54,329 bases of DNA from Gammaproteobacteria bacterium. GTDB lineage: Bacteria; Pseudomonadota; Gammaproteobacteria; Steroidobacterales; Woeseiaceae. Position 1 is the first letter of the stretch. Each line of letters starts with the position of its first letter. The notes under the pieces are model-generated. The model did no database searches and was not told the DNA's origin. It worked only from the letters and a program-made list of their open reading frames with translations. Below are positions 29,140-39,100 of this stretch, one piece after another. The position numbers and the translations under genes are program-made. The stretch is taken from the NCBI GenBank assembly GCA_009937505.1, contig JAACFJ010000019.1:1-54329 (forward strand). Direction: 5' to 3'.

Positions 29140-30150
29140 TCAGCCCAGCCCGCGAATCCCTATCGTGGCGCGAATCTCACCGAGAAACGGCGCAGATCGC
29201 TCGCGCGCTTTCTCGGCACCCTTTCGCAGTTCCGCCTCCACGATTCCAGGGTTGGCGATGAGCCGCTCGTACTCCTCGCGAGCCGGCTTGAGTTGCGCGT
29301 TGATGTATTCGAAGAGCAGTTGTTTCATCTCGCCCCAGGCAATACCTTCCGCGTAGCGCTTTTCGATGGCCCCGGTCTCTTCCTCGGCCGCAAATGCCTT
29401 GTAGATTTCGAACAGCGTGCTGTCCTCGGGATCCTTGGGATCGCCGGGTTCCAGGCTGTTGGTCTTGATCTTCATGATCAGCTTGCGCAAGCGCTTCTCG
29501 TTGGCGAACAGTGGAATCGTGTTGTTGTAGCTTTTCGACATCTTGCGGCCATCGAGGCCCTTCAGTACGGCGGTGTGCTCACCGATCACGGGCTCCGGCA
29601 GCACAAACGTCTCACCGTAGTGATGATTGAACCGCTGTGCGATATCGCGCGCCATCTCGACGTGCTGTTTCTGATCGCGCCCCACCGGTACCTTTGTCGA
29701 CTTGAACATCAGGATGTCGGCCGCCATGAGGATCGGGTAACTGTAGAGCGCCATCATGACACCCTTGTCGGGGTCCGCGTTGCCGCGCTCTTCGTTGGCC
29801 TGGACGGCCGCCTTGTAGGAGTGCGCCCGGTTCATAAGTCCCTTCGCGGTCATCCCGGTCAGTATCCAGGTCAGTTCCGGGATTTCCGGGATGTCGGACT
29901 GGCGATAGAAGAACGCCCGGTCGGTATCCAGACCCAGGGCCATCCATGACGCGGCTATCTCGAGCGTCGACTGCGCGATCTTGTCCGGATCTTCGTTCTT
30001 GGCCAGCGAATGGTAATCGGCCAGGAAGTAGAAATGCTCGGTTGACGGGTCCTTGCTTGCCGCGATGCCCGGTCGAATGGCGCCGACGTAGTTGCCGATA
30101 TGGGGTGTGCCGGTCGTCGTGATACCGGTCAGGTAGATATCCTGGGTCAT
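29140..30150 (-). CDS. trpS: Tryptophanyl-tRNA synthetase
   Basis: TrpRS charges tRNA-Trp. The 336-residue class I synthetase shows the HIGH-type motif TPHIGN near residue 15, the Trp-binding region MALYSYPILMAADILMF, and KMSKS in GLDGRKMSKSYNN. Length and residues are normal. A 31-bp arm of a nested palindrome ends only six bases before the start codon and could affect translation. Confidence 0.97.
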   Translation of the reverse strand: MTQDIYLTGITTTGTPHIGNYVGAIRPGIAASKDPSTEHFYFLADYHSLAKNEDPDKIAQSTLEIAASWMALGLDTDRAFFYRQSDIPEIPELTWILTGMTAKGLMNRAHSYKAAVQANEERGNADPDKGVMMALYSYPILMAADILMFKSTKVPVGRDQKQHVEMARDIAQRFNHHYGETFVLPEPVIGEHTAVLKGLDGRKMSKSYNNTIPLFANEKRLRKLIMKIKTNSLEPGDPKDPEDSTLFEIYKAFAAEEETGAIEKRYAEGIAWGEMKQLLFEYINAQLKPAREEYERLIANPGIVEAELRKGAEKARERSAPFLGEIRATIGIRGLG

Positions 30151-30156
30151 GCTCTG

Positions 30157-30413
30157 GGGCCTGCTAACACAATTAACAAGGCCGCTGCCGACGACGATTT
30201 TTTTCGTCCGGCAAGGCGTCGCGCAGCCGAGCTACGCCAGCGAGCGACAACGCTGCCGGCGGGAAAATCGCCGCGGCCTGTAGGGTAGCGCCCGAAATTG
30301 CGCCACTCGGTGTTGCTCGTCGTTCATTTGGAATGACCAAATCTCTCTCCTCGCGCCTTGAGTGGCGCAATTTCAAGCGCTTCAGCGGCCCTGTTAATTG
30401 TGTTAGCAGGCCC
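30157..30413. repeat. Nested composite palindrome filling the ggt-trpS gap
   Basis: Outer arms of 31 bp (30157-30187 and 30383-30413) are complementary with one mismatch. They span the whole gap: the right arm touches the ggt stop codon and the left arm ends six bases before trpS. A perfect 15-bp inverted repeat (30294-30308 with 30360-30374) is nested inside, enclosing ATTTGG-AATGA-CCAAAT (30326-30342). Between the left arms is a further GC-rich segment (about 30190-30280) with T-rich and A-rich ends. It is noncoding by eye. Confidence 0.8.
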
Positions 30414-32129
30414 TTAGTAGCCGGCTGCCTGGCCGTCCTTCCTGACTTCAGAGGCGCCATAGTACACGCCCTGTTCGTGATCCCGCAGGATCGCCTGGTA
30501 ACCGCCGAAGCTGCCATCGCTGTCTCCGAGGGTATGGCCGAGCGCTTCGAGCGCCTGCCTGATCTCCTCGTTGAAGCCATGCTCGAGGAACACGGTGCCA
30601 CCGTCCGTCATGACCTCGCCCGTCGGCTGTGACGAACCGCCGTGCCGGACCCTGGCAGCGTCGCCTGCCTCCTGCAGATTCATGCCGAAGTCGAGCATGT
30701 TCACGATAATCTGCACGTGGCCCTGGGGCTGCATCGAGCCTCCCATGACGCCGAAACTCATCAGGGGCTCACCGTCTTTCATGACGAACGCGGGAATGAT
30801 GGTGTGAAACGGGCGCTTGCCCGGTTGCAGCGCATTCGCATGATCCGGATCCAGGCTGAAGAGCTCTGCGCGGTCCTGCAGCATGAAGCCGAGATCGCCC
30901 GGCACCATGCCGGACCCCATCCCCCGGTAGTTGCTCTGTATCAGCGACACCATGTTGCCGTCTTTGTCCGCGACAGTGAGATAGATGGTGTCGCCGGCCT
31001 CGAGTTTCGCGTCGCCCGCCGGCAGGCTCTGCAAAGCTTTTTTCATGGAAATCAGCTTGCGCCGTTCGGCGGCGTACTCTTTTGAAATCAGCCGGTCCAC
31101 GGGAACGTCGGCGAAGTCCATGTCCGCGTAATACTTTGCGCGATCCTCATAGGCGAGTTTCTTGGCCTCGACGAGAACGTGGATATACTCTGCGCTGCCG
31201 AAGCCCATCGATCGAACATCGTAGGCTTCGAGGATATTAAGTATCTGCAGCGCCGCGATTCCCTGGCCGTTCGGCGGCAACTCGTAGACGTCCCAGCCGC
31301 GATAGTTTGTCGACACGGGCGTAATCCACTCGGAACGGTGATTCGCGAGGTCCTCGTAACCTAGCAGCCCGCCCTGTTCCGCCATGAAGGCGTCGATCTT
31401 TCTTGCGATTTCTCCTTTATAGAACGCATCGCGGCCTCCTTCGGCGATCGCCTCATAGGTGTTCGCAAGCCGCGGATTGCTGAACATTTCGCCTTTGCTG
31501 GGCACCTGCCCTCCCGGCATGTAGGTTGCCGCGAAATTCGGGTACTCGGCGTAGTAGGGCTCGCCGCGCGACATGTAATACGCGATGACCTCGGATAGCG
31601 GGAATCCCTTTCTTGCATACTCGATGGCCGGCGCGAGGATCTCGCTCATCGGCAGGCGCCCGTAGCGCCCGTGCAGCTCGAACCAGCCGTCAACCGTACC
31701 CGGCACACTGACCGGTAACGGACCCAACGGCGGAATGGCATCGATGCCGTTGTCCCGGAAATACTCGATCGTCATAGCCGCCGGCGCGCGACCCGACGCA
31801 TTCAGGCCCGTCAGTTCGCGGTTCTCTGCATCCCAGACGATGGCAAACAGGTCGCCACCGATACCGCAGCCGGTTGGCTCCATCAGTCCGAGCGCGGCGT
31901 TCGCCGCGATGGCCGCATCCACGGCGGTGCCGCCCGCCCTGAGAATGTCCAGGGCGATCTGCGTCGCAAGCGGCTGGCTCGTCGCCGCCATGCCGTGTGG
32001 CGCGATGACTTCAGATCGGGATGCATGGGGCAAGCCCGTCACGCGATCATAGGCGGCGACGTTTTCGGCCACGACCGTACTTCCCGACATTAAAAACAAG
32101 ATTCCTCCCAGCCCATACAATCGCCTCAT
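30414..32129 (-). CDS. ggt: Gamma-glutamyltransferase
   Basis: An exported N-terminal-nucleophile hydrolase that cleaves gamma-glutamyl bonds (glutathione) and self-processes into two chains. The 571-residue precursor has a signal peptide ending about VVAEN. Autocleavage is expected before Thr381 in GDTIYLTVADKDGN, followed by the GSMQPQGHVQIIVNM region. The substrate-site segment GCGIGGDLFAIV is present. Confidence 0.94.
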   Translation of the reverse strand: MRRLYGLGGILFLMSGSTVVAENVAAYDRVTGLPHASRSEVIAPHGMAATSQPLATQIALDILRAGGTAVDAAIAANAALGLMEPTGCGIGGDLFAIVWDAENRELTGLNASGRAPAAMTIEYFRDNGIDAIPPLGPLPVSVPGTVDGWFELHGRYGRLPMSEILAPAIEYARKGFPLSEVIAYYMSRGEPYYAEYPNFAATYMPGGQVPSKGEMFSNPRLANTYEAIAEGGRDAFYKGEIARKIDAFMAEQGGLLGYEDLANHRSEWITPVSTNYRGWDVYELPPNGQGIAALQILNILEAYDVRSMGFGSAEYIHVLVEAKKLAYEDRAKYYADMDFADVPVDRLISKEYAAERRKLISMKKALQSLPAGDAKLEAGDTIYLTVADKDGNMVSLIQSNYRGMGSGMVPGDLGFMLQDRAELFSLDPDHANALQPGKRPFHTIIPAFVMKDGEPLMSFGVMGGSMQPQGHVQIIVNMLDFGMNLQEAGDAARVRHGGSSQPTGEVMTDGGTVFLEHGFNEEIRQALEALGHTLGDSDGSFGGYQAILRDHEQGVYYGASEVRKDGQAAGY

Positions 32130-32226
32130 CGGGCACTCCGCGACATACTCAAGGGCGACAATAATGCCTCTATTAGGTGGCGATTTAAACTCGTACAGCC
32201 GACCAACTGCCGGTATGATCCGAGCA

Positions 32227-33537
32227 ATGAACCTGGACTTCAGCGACAGGAACCCGGAACTCGGAGGTCTTTACGGACCGCATATCGAGGAGGTGTGCCG
32301 GCGCCACGATCATGCGCTGGAGCGTGCTGGCGCATCGCACGCAGTGATTTTCTCGGGCGCGTCGAAGTACGCTTTTCTCGACGACAATACCTACCCGTTC
32401 CGCGCCAATCCTCACTTCGTGAGCTGGGCGCCGCTGACCCGTGTGCTCATCTATTATCAGCCGCGCGACTACTGGCACCCCGTACCGGGCAGCCCGGACG
32501 GCTACTGGACGTCGAAATTCGACATTCGTATCGTGCACGAGGTCGGAGAGGTCGCCAGCCATCTTCCCGAGAACCGCGAGAAATGCATACTCATTGGCGA
32601 AGTCGATGACGACAATCATGCTTTCGGCATTGATCGCATAAACCCGACGACGGCAATCAATATTCTCCACTTCGCGCGAGGTTCGTCGAAGACGGGCTAC
32701 GAACTTGCCTGCATGCGCCTCGCGGCGCGGCGCGGCGCGCTTGGCCACATCGCCGCTGCCGCGGCATTCAGCAAGGGGCGGCCCGAGTTCGCCATCCACC
32801 AGGCTTTCTGCGAAGCGACGAGTCACGCCGAGAATGAATTACCGTACGGCAACATCATCGCCCTTAATGAACACGGCGCAATCCTGCATTACACGGATCT
32901 TGATCGAGAGCCACCTGCCGATATCCGCTCGTTCCTGATTGACGCCGGCGGACAGGTTCACGGCTATGCATCCGATATCACGCGTACCTACAGCAATGGT
33001 GATGAACGCTTCTCCGACCTTATTGCGCTCATGGAAACGCTGCAGCAGGACCTCGTGAACCGGATCAAAGCGGGTATCGACTACAGGCAACTGCACCTCG
33101 ACACGCACCGGCTCATCGCGGGCGTCCTGATCGACTCCGGACTCGCCTCCGGCGAAGCCGACGCGCTGCTTTCGGAAGGCGTGACCAGTGCATTCATGCC
33201 GCACGGAATCGGCCACTTGCTGGGCATACAGGTCCACGACGTAGCGGGCTTCCTGGAAAACGAAGACGGCTCGACGATCGATCCACCGAGCGGCCACCCG
33301 TTTCTCCGCCTTACTCGCATTCTCGAGGAGGACATGGTCCTTACGATCGAGCCGGGCCTCTATATCATCGACATGCTCCTCGATAACCTGCGCGGCACGC
33401 CCGCAGAATCCCTCGTCAACTGGAGCGCCGTGGATGCGCTTCGCCCCTTCGGCGGCATCCGCATCGAGGACAACGTCCGGGTACTCGCCGACGGCTGCGA
33501 GAATCTCACCAGGGACGCGTTCGCCGAACTGCAATAG
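32227..33537 (+). CDS. pepQ: Xaa-Pro dipeptidase
   Basis: A dinuclear-metal M24 peptidase that hydrolyses X-Pro dipeptides. From ATG 32227 it is 436 residues. The metal ligands are visible: Asp in FLIDAGG, Asp in YASDITRTY, His in MPHGIGHLLG, Glu in IEPGLYI and Glu in RIEDNV. The start MNLDFSDRNPEL suits the family; the longer frame from 32164 overlaps the promoter region. It is divergent from ggt. Confidence 0.95.
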   Translation: MNLDFSDRNPELGGLYGPHIEEVCRRHDHALERAGASHAVIFSGASKYAFLDDNTYPFRANPHFVSWAPLTRVLIYYQPRDYWHPVPGSPDGYWTSKFDIRIVHEVGEVASHLPENREKCILIGEVDDDNHAFGIDRINPTTAINILHFARGSSKTGYELACMRLAARRGALGHIAAAAAFSKGRPEFAIHQAFCEATSHAENELPYGNIIALNEHGAILHYTDLDREPPADIRSFLIDAGGQVHGYASDITRTYSNGDERFSDLIALMETLQQDLVNRIKAGIDYRQLHLDTHRLIAGVLIDSGLASGEADALLSEGVTSAFMPHGIGHLLGIQVHDVAGFLENEDGSTIDPPSGHPFLRLTRILEEDMVLTIEPGLYIIDMLLDNLRGTPAESLVNWSAVDALRPFGGIRIEDNVRVLADGCENLTRDAFAELQ

Positions 33538-33603
33538 CCCGCGCCATGACCGGGTAACACGGCTGCCGCAATATTGCGCATCACGCCCGAAATACGTGCG
33601 CGA

Positions 33604-33635
33604 CCCGCATTCCCCCGTGCGGGCCGCCGTTTTTT
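33604..33635 (+). terminator. Intrinsic terminator of pepQ
   Basis: CCCGCA (33604-33609) pairs with TGCGGG (33618-33623), followed within a few bases by a run of six T (33630-33635). It lies 67 bp after the pepQ stop; its T-run touches the end of the convergent SDR gene. Confidence 0.7.
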
Positions 33636-34474
33636 CAGGAGTTCGACTCCGACTCTGCAGCCCTGGCCTTTGCCTTGAGTTCCTTTTTCGCACGGCTTCC
33701 CTTGCGTTCGAGTGCCGGACGCAAGGCTCTCCCGAGCCACGGCATCAGGTAAATCAGTGTCATCAGGACACCGCGCATCGCGGGTATCGCCTGTTCGCGC
33801 TGATTGTTACCACACAGATCCAGTATTGCCTGAGCGACTTCCTCCGCCGAACTCATGGGCTGCGAAAACGTCAGGTCGGAGGTCTTGTCGATGTCGGCGA
33901 GAATGAACTGTGTGGAAATCGGTCCGGGCGACACCACGGCGAGCTTGATACCGGAGTCGCGAATTTCCTCGGCCAGTGAAAACGTGAATGCCCGCAAGCC
34001 GAACTTGCTTGCAGAATATGCGGCGCTTCCGGGAACCGGCGTGCGTCCCGCCAGTGACGCAACGTTGATGATCGCGCCACCACCGGCCTCGCGGATATGT
34101 GGCAGCGCGAGGCGCGTCAGCATGATCGGTGCCTTGAGATTCACGTCGATCGTGCGCCCGAGATCCTCGGCGGAGATGGACTCGACGTAACCACGTGCTT
34201 GGAAACCGGCGTTGTTCACGAGCACATCAATTCTGCCGAACTCGAACTGGGTCTTCTTGAACAGATCTACGCAGCTGTCGGCGTCGGATACGTCCATCGG
34301 GAATATCTCGACACGGCTCTTGTTGCGCAGCTCGGCGGCGATCGCTTCGAGATTCTTGCGGTTGCGGGCCACCAGCATCAGATTGGCTCCCGCTTCGGCA
34401 AACAATCGCGCGGCGGCAGCACCGACGCCTTCGGAGCCACCTGTGACGATGACGGTCTTGTCTTTGAAAATCAT
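33635..34474 (-). CDS. Short-chain dehydrogenase/reductase
   Basis: A 279-residue classical SDR. It has the NAD(P)-binding TGGSEGVG at residues 12-19, NNAG at about 87-90, catalytic Ser in INVASLAG and YSASK. The basic Arg in VARNRKN after the second strand favours NADPH. Length and the C-terminal extension with a hydrophobic segment and basic tail resemble 3-ketodihydrosphingosine reductase-like members, but the substrate cannot be assigned. Confidence 0.85.
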   Translation of the reverse strand: MIFKDKTVIVTGGSEGVGAAAARLFAEAGANLMLVARNRKNLEAIAAELRNKSRVEIFPMDVSDADSCVDLFKKTQFEFGRIDVLVNNAGFQARGYVESISAEDLGRTIDVNLKAPIMLTRLALPHIREAGGGAIINVASLAGRTPVPGSAAYSASKFGLRAFTFSLAEEIRDSGIKLAVVSPGPISTQFILADIDKTSDLTFSQPMSSAEEVAQAILDLCGNNQREQAIPAMRGVLMTLIYLMPWLGRALRPALERKGSRAKKELKAKARAAESESNS

Positions 34475-34503
34475 CGGGGCATCTTATGCGATGCCAGAGA
34501 GAT

Positions 34504-34743
34504 CTAAAAGCCGATAATCCGCTTCACCTTGCGCCAGAGAGACGACTCCCAGCCCTCGACCTCGAGTTGCTCCGGATCGAACTTTATGGCCGGCAGCGTG
34601 GTGTCCGGGCAGATCTGCTGGTTAGCGGCCGCATCCTCGGGCCGCAACTCGAGTCTGCCTTTCCTCCGGTCTGCTCCATCGGTGAGACCGTCGACGGCAA
34701 GACTCAGGTAGGGCAGGACCTCGTCATCGACGATATCGTCCAT
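34504..34743 (-). CDS. Small hypothetical protein
   Basis: A 79-residue acidic-then-basic frame from ATG 34743, unrecognised. The frame stays open and coding-like for about 28 codons upstream (SKEAFDPDAVF precedes the ATG) before a TAA, but that part has no ATG, GTG or TTG. Either the gene is N-terminally shortened, or the true start is unusual. A C-terminal helix (SLWRKVKRIIGF) is amphipathic and basic. Confidence 0.4.
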   Translation of the reverse strand: MDDIVDDEVLPYLSLAVDGLTDGADRRKGRLELRPEDAAANQQICPDTTLPAIKFDPEQLEVEGWESSLWRKVKRIIGF

Positions 34744-34869
34744 GAAAACGGCATCCGGGTCGAAGGCCTCCTTCGACAGGATGACGCAATCATCGAATGA
34801 CCGGTCCTTGCTGATAGTGGTATCCCCGGAATCGCAGAATCCTTACTTTAGTGCGGTCGATAATTATTG

Positions 34870-34889
34870 GCTGTGAGGGGCCTCACAGC
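34870..34889. promoter_or_regulatory. 20-bp perfect palindrome upstream of the RND operon
   Basis: GCTGTGAGGGGCCTCACAGC is a perfect inverted repeat with 9-base arms and a 2-base centre. It is about 230 bp upstream of the RND membrane-fusion gene. It may be an operator; no T-run follows, so it is not a clear terminator. Confidence 0.5.
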
Positions 34890-34954
34890 TGGGGAAATTT
34901 CTGGTTTTATTCAGCATTTTCAAAGACTAAACACCGGGCGGTCGCGCCATCAAA

Positions 34955-34973
34955 AGAATATGTAAAATATTCT
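34955..34973. promoter_or_regulatory. AT-rich inverted repeat upstream of the RND operon
   Basis: AGAATAT-GTAAA-ATATTCT is a perfect 7-5-7 inverted repeat, 126 bp before the membrane-fusion gene. Its centre includes a TAAAAT-type -10-like sequence, so a repressor could block a promoter here. A smaller GTAAC-GATTT-GTTAC repeat (35015-35029) lies closer. The 34744-35098 stretch has no other gene that I can support. Confidence 0.4.
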
Positions 34974-35060
34974 GAGGCCGATTTCCGACCCCTTGGCAAC
35001 CGCCGCGGCCGACTGTAACGATTTGTTACTTGTGACAATTTCCGGGTAGCAAGGAGTAAA

Positions 35061-35129
35061 ATGGTGAGTCTTGCCCGACAGCCGGAAGCTCCAGGCAGAT
35101 GGTCTCCACGAAGATGCGCAACCTCATAA
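35061..35129 (+). CDS. Candidate 22-codon leader peptide overlapping the RND fusion-protein start
   Basis: ATG 35061 is preceded by AAGGAG at ideal spacing, the best ribosome site in this region, yet it opens a 22-codon frame that ends at TAA 35127-35129, out of frame with and overlapping the fusion-protein start. It could be a translated leader peptide that couples or attenuates efflux-operon translation. Coding content cannot be judged at this length. Confidence 0.35.
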   Translation: MVSLARQPEAPGRWSPRRCATS

Positions 35130-36187
35130 ACACGATAATCATGATCGCGGGCCTGCCGCTGATCGCTGCCTGCAGCGACGAGCCGCAGAATCGTCCCGGT
35201 GGCAGTTGGGGCGCTGCGCCGAAGGTCGTGACCCAGAGCGTCGAATTGCGGCCGCTCGTCGATGAAATCGAGGCGCTCGGAACCGCAAAAGCAAACGAGT
35301 CAGTGGAGATTCGCCCGCGAATCTCGAGTCTCGTCACGCGCATCCTGTTCGAAGAAGGCCAATTCGTTGAGAAAGGCGACCTCCTGCTCGAACTCGAGAA
35401 CAGCGAGATCATCGCGGGTCTCGCCCTTGCCGAAGCCTCCCTGTCGGAGAGCCGCAGTCTTTACAACCGCAGCAAGGAACTCGAGTCGACGCAGGCGATT
35501 TCCGCATCCAGTCTCGAAACCCTGTTCGCCCAGGTCAAGGTCGATGAGGCCAACGTGGAAGCGGCACGCGCCAAATTGCGAAATACCGTGGTGCGCGCAC
35601 CGTTTTCGGGACGCATCGGCCTGAGACGAATCAGCCCGGGCAGCTTCGTCAATACGGACACGGTTATCACAACGCTCGACGACGTGAGCGTCATCAAACT
35701 CGATTTCTCGGTACCGGAGACCTTCGTCAATGTCGTCAACGAGGACATGAAGATCCTTGCGCACAGTCTCGTCTTTCCGGGCCGGGAGTTCAGCGGCACC
35801 GTAGCAAGCATCGATACGCGCCTCGACCCGGTGTCGCGGGCGGTCCAGGTGCGCGCCGTGATCCCCAATGACGACGGGATGCTGAAGCCCGGAATGTTCA
35901 TGACCGTCGACCTGCAGCGCGACCGCGGCGACGTCCTGCTGGCCCCGGAGCAGTCGATCGTGCCGGAAGGTACCCGGCAATACGTATTCGTTGTCAGCGA
36001 CGGCGTCGCGGAGAAGCGGCAGGTGACACTGGGCCGCAGGATCCCGGGATTCGTGGTGGTTTCCGAAGGTCTGCTCGCGGGTGAGACTGTCGTTACGGCC
36101 GGTACCCACAAGGTACGCGATGGCGCCCAGGTAGAAAGTTTCGACGCGAGCATCGCGGTAAGCGGCACGGCGTCGGACGGCGGCTAA
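35099..36187 (+). CDS. RND efflux periplasmic membrane-fusion protein
   Basis: The adaptor of a tripartite RND efflux pump, linking the inner-membrane pump to an outer-membrane channel. The 362-residue protein has a lipoprotein signal with lipobox LIAAC, so it is probably lipid-anchored. Lipoyl-like half motifs (VEIRPRISSLVTRILFEEGQFVEKGDLLLELENSE and VVRAPFSGRIGLRRISPGSFV), a helical hairpin and the beta-barrel/MP domains follow. Starts at ATG 35099 or 35114 are both possible. The pump gene follows by four bases. No outer-membrane channel gene or regulator is adjacent. Confidence 0.9.
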   Translation: MVSTKMRNLINTIIMIAGLPLIAACSDEPQNRPGGSWGAAPKVVTQSVELRPLVDEIEALGTAKANESVEIRPRISSLVTRILFEEGQFVEKGDLLLELENSEIIAGLALAEASLSESRSLYNRSKELESTQAISASSLETLFAQVKVDEANVEAARAKLRNTVVRAPFSGRIGLRRISPGSFVNTDTVITTLDDVSVIKLDFSVPETFVNVVNEDMKILAHSLVFPGREFSGTVASIDTRLDPVSRAVQVRAVIPNDDGMLKPGMFMTVDLQRDRGDVLLAPEQSIVPEGTRQYVFVVSDGVAEKRQVTLGRRIPGFVVVSEGLLAGETVVTAGTHKVRDGAQVESFDASIAVSGTASDGG

Positions 36188-36191
36188 GCCG

Positions 36192-39100
36192 ATGCTGATA
36201 TCTGACGTATCGGTCCGCCGTCCCGTCTTTGCGGCTGTCATATCGCTGATATTGCTGATCATCGGCGGGATGTCGCTGGGCAGCATGCCCATCCGGGAAT
36301 TCCCGGACATCGAACGACCGATCGTTTCGATCAGCACCCAGTATCGGGGCGCCGCATCGGATATCGTCGAGCGTCGCGTGACACAGGTCCTCGAGGACCA
36401 GATCGCCGGGATTGCAGGCATTTCGAAGATATCGTCGATCAGCTACGACGAGCGCTCTCTGATCACGCTCGAATTCTCCCGCGACCGGGATATCGATGGC
36501 GCGGCCAACGACGTGCGCGATCGGGTTTCAGGCGTGCTCGGCATGCTGCCCGACGAAGCCGACCCGCCGCAGATCACCAAGCAGGACAGCGCTGCGACGA
36601 CCGCCATGTGGATCAACGTGTCGAGTGACACCCGATCGATCATGGAGGTTTCGGACTTCGCGGAGCGCTACGTTGTCGACGTCCTGTCCGCAGTAGACGG
36701 CGTGGCGAGAGTCCGCGGAAGCGGATCCCGGCGGCCTGCGATGCGAATCTGGGTCGATACCAAGCGCCTTGCGGCTCGCGAACTGACCGTCACCGACATC
36801 GAAGACGCGCTACGTCGGGAAAACGTGCAGATCCCATCGGGCCGCCTCGAGTCGACTGCCCGCGAATTCACCTTGCGCACCGACACGGGTTTCGAGTCCG
36901 TCAGTGACTTCGAGCAGCTCGTTATCAAGCAGGGAGCAGACGACTACCTGATTCGCCTCGGCGAGGTCGCGGACGTGGAGTTCGCGCCCGAGAACGTCCG
37001 CAGTTACTCCGCGACCGACGGCGTTGCGGGAATGAGTCTCGGCATCATCCCTCAGGCGCAGGCTAATCTGCTGCAGGTTAACAGCGATGTAGCGAAGCGC
37101 ATCGACGAGATGCAATCGACCTTGCCTGACGACATCAACCTGGCAATAAATATCGACACGGCCTTGTTTATTCGCGCTTCACTGAAGGAAGTCGGGAAGG
37201 CGCTGGCATTCGCTCTGGCGCTCGTGCTGATCGTGATTTACGCATTTATCGGCACCGTGCGCGCGACGATCATTCCGGCCGTCACGATCCCGATCTCGAT
37301 CATCGCCGCCTTCACCGTGATGGCGGCACTGGGCTTTTCGATCAACACCCTGACAATGCTCGGCTTCGTGCTCGCGATCGGGCTCGTGGTCGATGATGCA
37401 ATCGTGGTTCTGGAGAATATCGTTCGCCGAATCGAAGCCAAGGAGCCGACGCTGCTTGCTGCCGTCAATGGCAGTCGCGAGATTGGTTTCGCCGTGATCG
37501 CCACTACGCTGGTGCTGATCGCCGTGATTCTTCCAGTGTCGTTCATGCCCGGAAACATCGGAGACATTTTCAGCGAGTTCGGCATTTCGCTTGCAGCTGC
37601 AGTGGCATTCTCGAGCCTCATCGCACTAACGCTCGTACCCATGCTGACCTCGAAGCTGTATCACGACAACCGACTCCATCGCGGCCGCGTGGCACGTTTC
37701 GTCGACTCGCTGTTCCAGCGCCTCTCTGCGAGCTACGAGCGCATGCTGCGGCATACGTCGCAGCGGCCGGTCGCCGTGATAATCCTGGCGATGGGAGCTT
37801 TCGTCGCCAGCCTGGCGCTGCTCGGCAAATTGCCCAGCGAATTCATGCCCCGCGAGGACCGCGGCTTCGCGATGGCGCATATCAAGGCCCCGGACGGCGC
37901 GAGCCTCGACTACACGCTGGGCTATATCAAGCAGGCCGAGAAGATCATGATGGTGGACAAGGAAAAGGGCGACGTTCTCCGGGTGCTGGGCCGCTCAGGT
38001 AGCTGGAACGCCGGCAGCGACGTCAACACCGGCATGGTATTCGCACCGCTGGAAGTCTGGTCAAAACGGGAACGCTCGGCACAGGAACTCGCATCGGGCT
38101 GGAATCGGCAGTTCGCGGAGTTGCCGGGTGTACAGGCGTACGCATTTGCTCCGGGGGCATGGGCGATCGGCCAGAGTTCGCGCCCGCTCCAGATTGTCCT
38201 GGGGGGCACCAACTATGAAGAGCTTGCGCAATGGCGCGATATCGTGATGGACGAAGCCGCCAGGTTACCCGGGTTATCGAACCTGCAGTCCGACTATAAC
38301 GAGCGGAAACCGAAAATCGACGTGGCGGTAGAGCGCGATCGGGCCGCGGACCTCGGCGTATCGCTGTCCAACGTGGGCCGGACGCTGGAAACGATTCTCG
38401 GCTCCAGGGTCGTTACGACGTTCATCAGGGATGGTGAGGAATACCGCGTCATTCTGCAAGGTGCCGACGAACGGCGCCAGACGCCGAGTGACCTGGAGGC
38501 CATCTACGTCCGGTCGCAGACGTCGGGGGCCCTGATCCCGTTGTCCAACCTCGTTCGACTGACGGAGGCCGCGGGCCCGGTGGATCTGCGTCGGTTCGAC
38601 CGAATGCGCTCGATCACCATAAGCGCGAGCCTCGAGAATAATTACTCGCTCGGCGATGCGCTCGCCGAGCTCGAGCGCATCGTTGCTGACAACCTGCCGG
38701 AATCAGCACGACTCAGCTACAACGGCGAATCGCGCGACTTCAAGGCGACGGGGCGCTCGATCTATGTAACCTTCGTTCTGGCGCTGGCGATCGCGTACCT
38801 CGTGCTCGCCGCACAGTTCGAGAGCTTTAAACATCCTCTGATCATCATGACGACCGTTCCGCTCGCGGTAACCGGCGCGCTCATCGGCCTGTCGGTATTC
38901 GGGTCTACGATCAATATCTACAGCCAGATCGGCGTAATCATGTTGATCGGACTTGCAGCCAAGAACGGTATCCTGATTGTCGAATTCGCAAACCAGCTGC
39001 GCGATCGCGGCGAGGACTATCGCGAGGCGGTCATCCATTCCGCCAGGACACGACTACGTCCCGTACTGATGACGAGTATGTGCACTGCCTTCGGCTCCAT

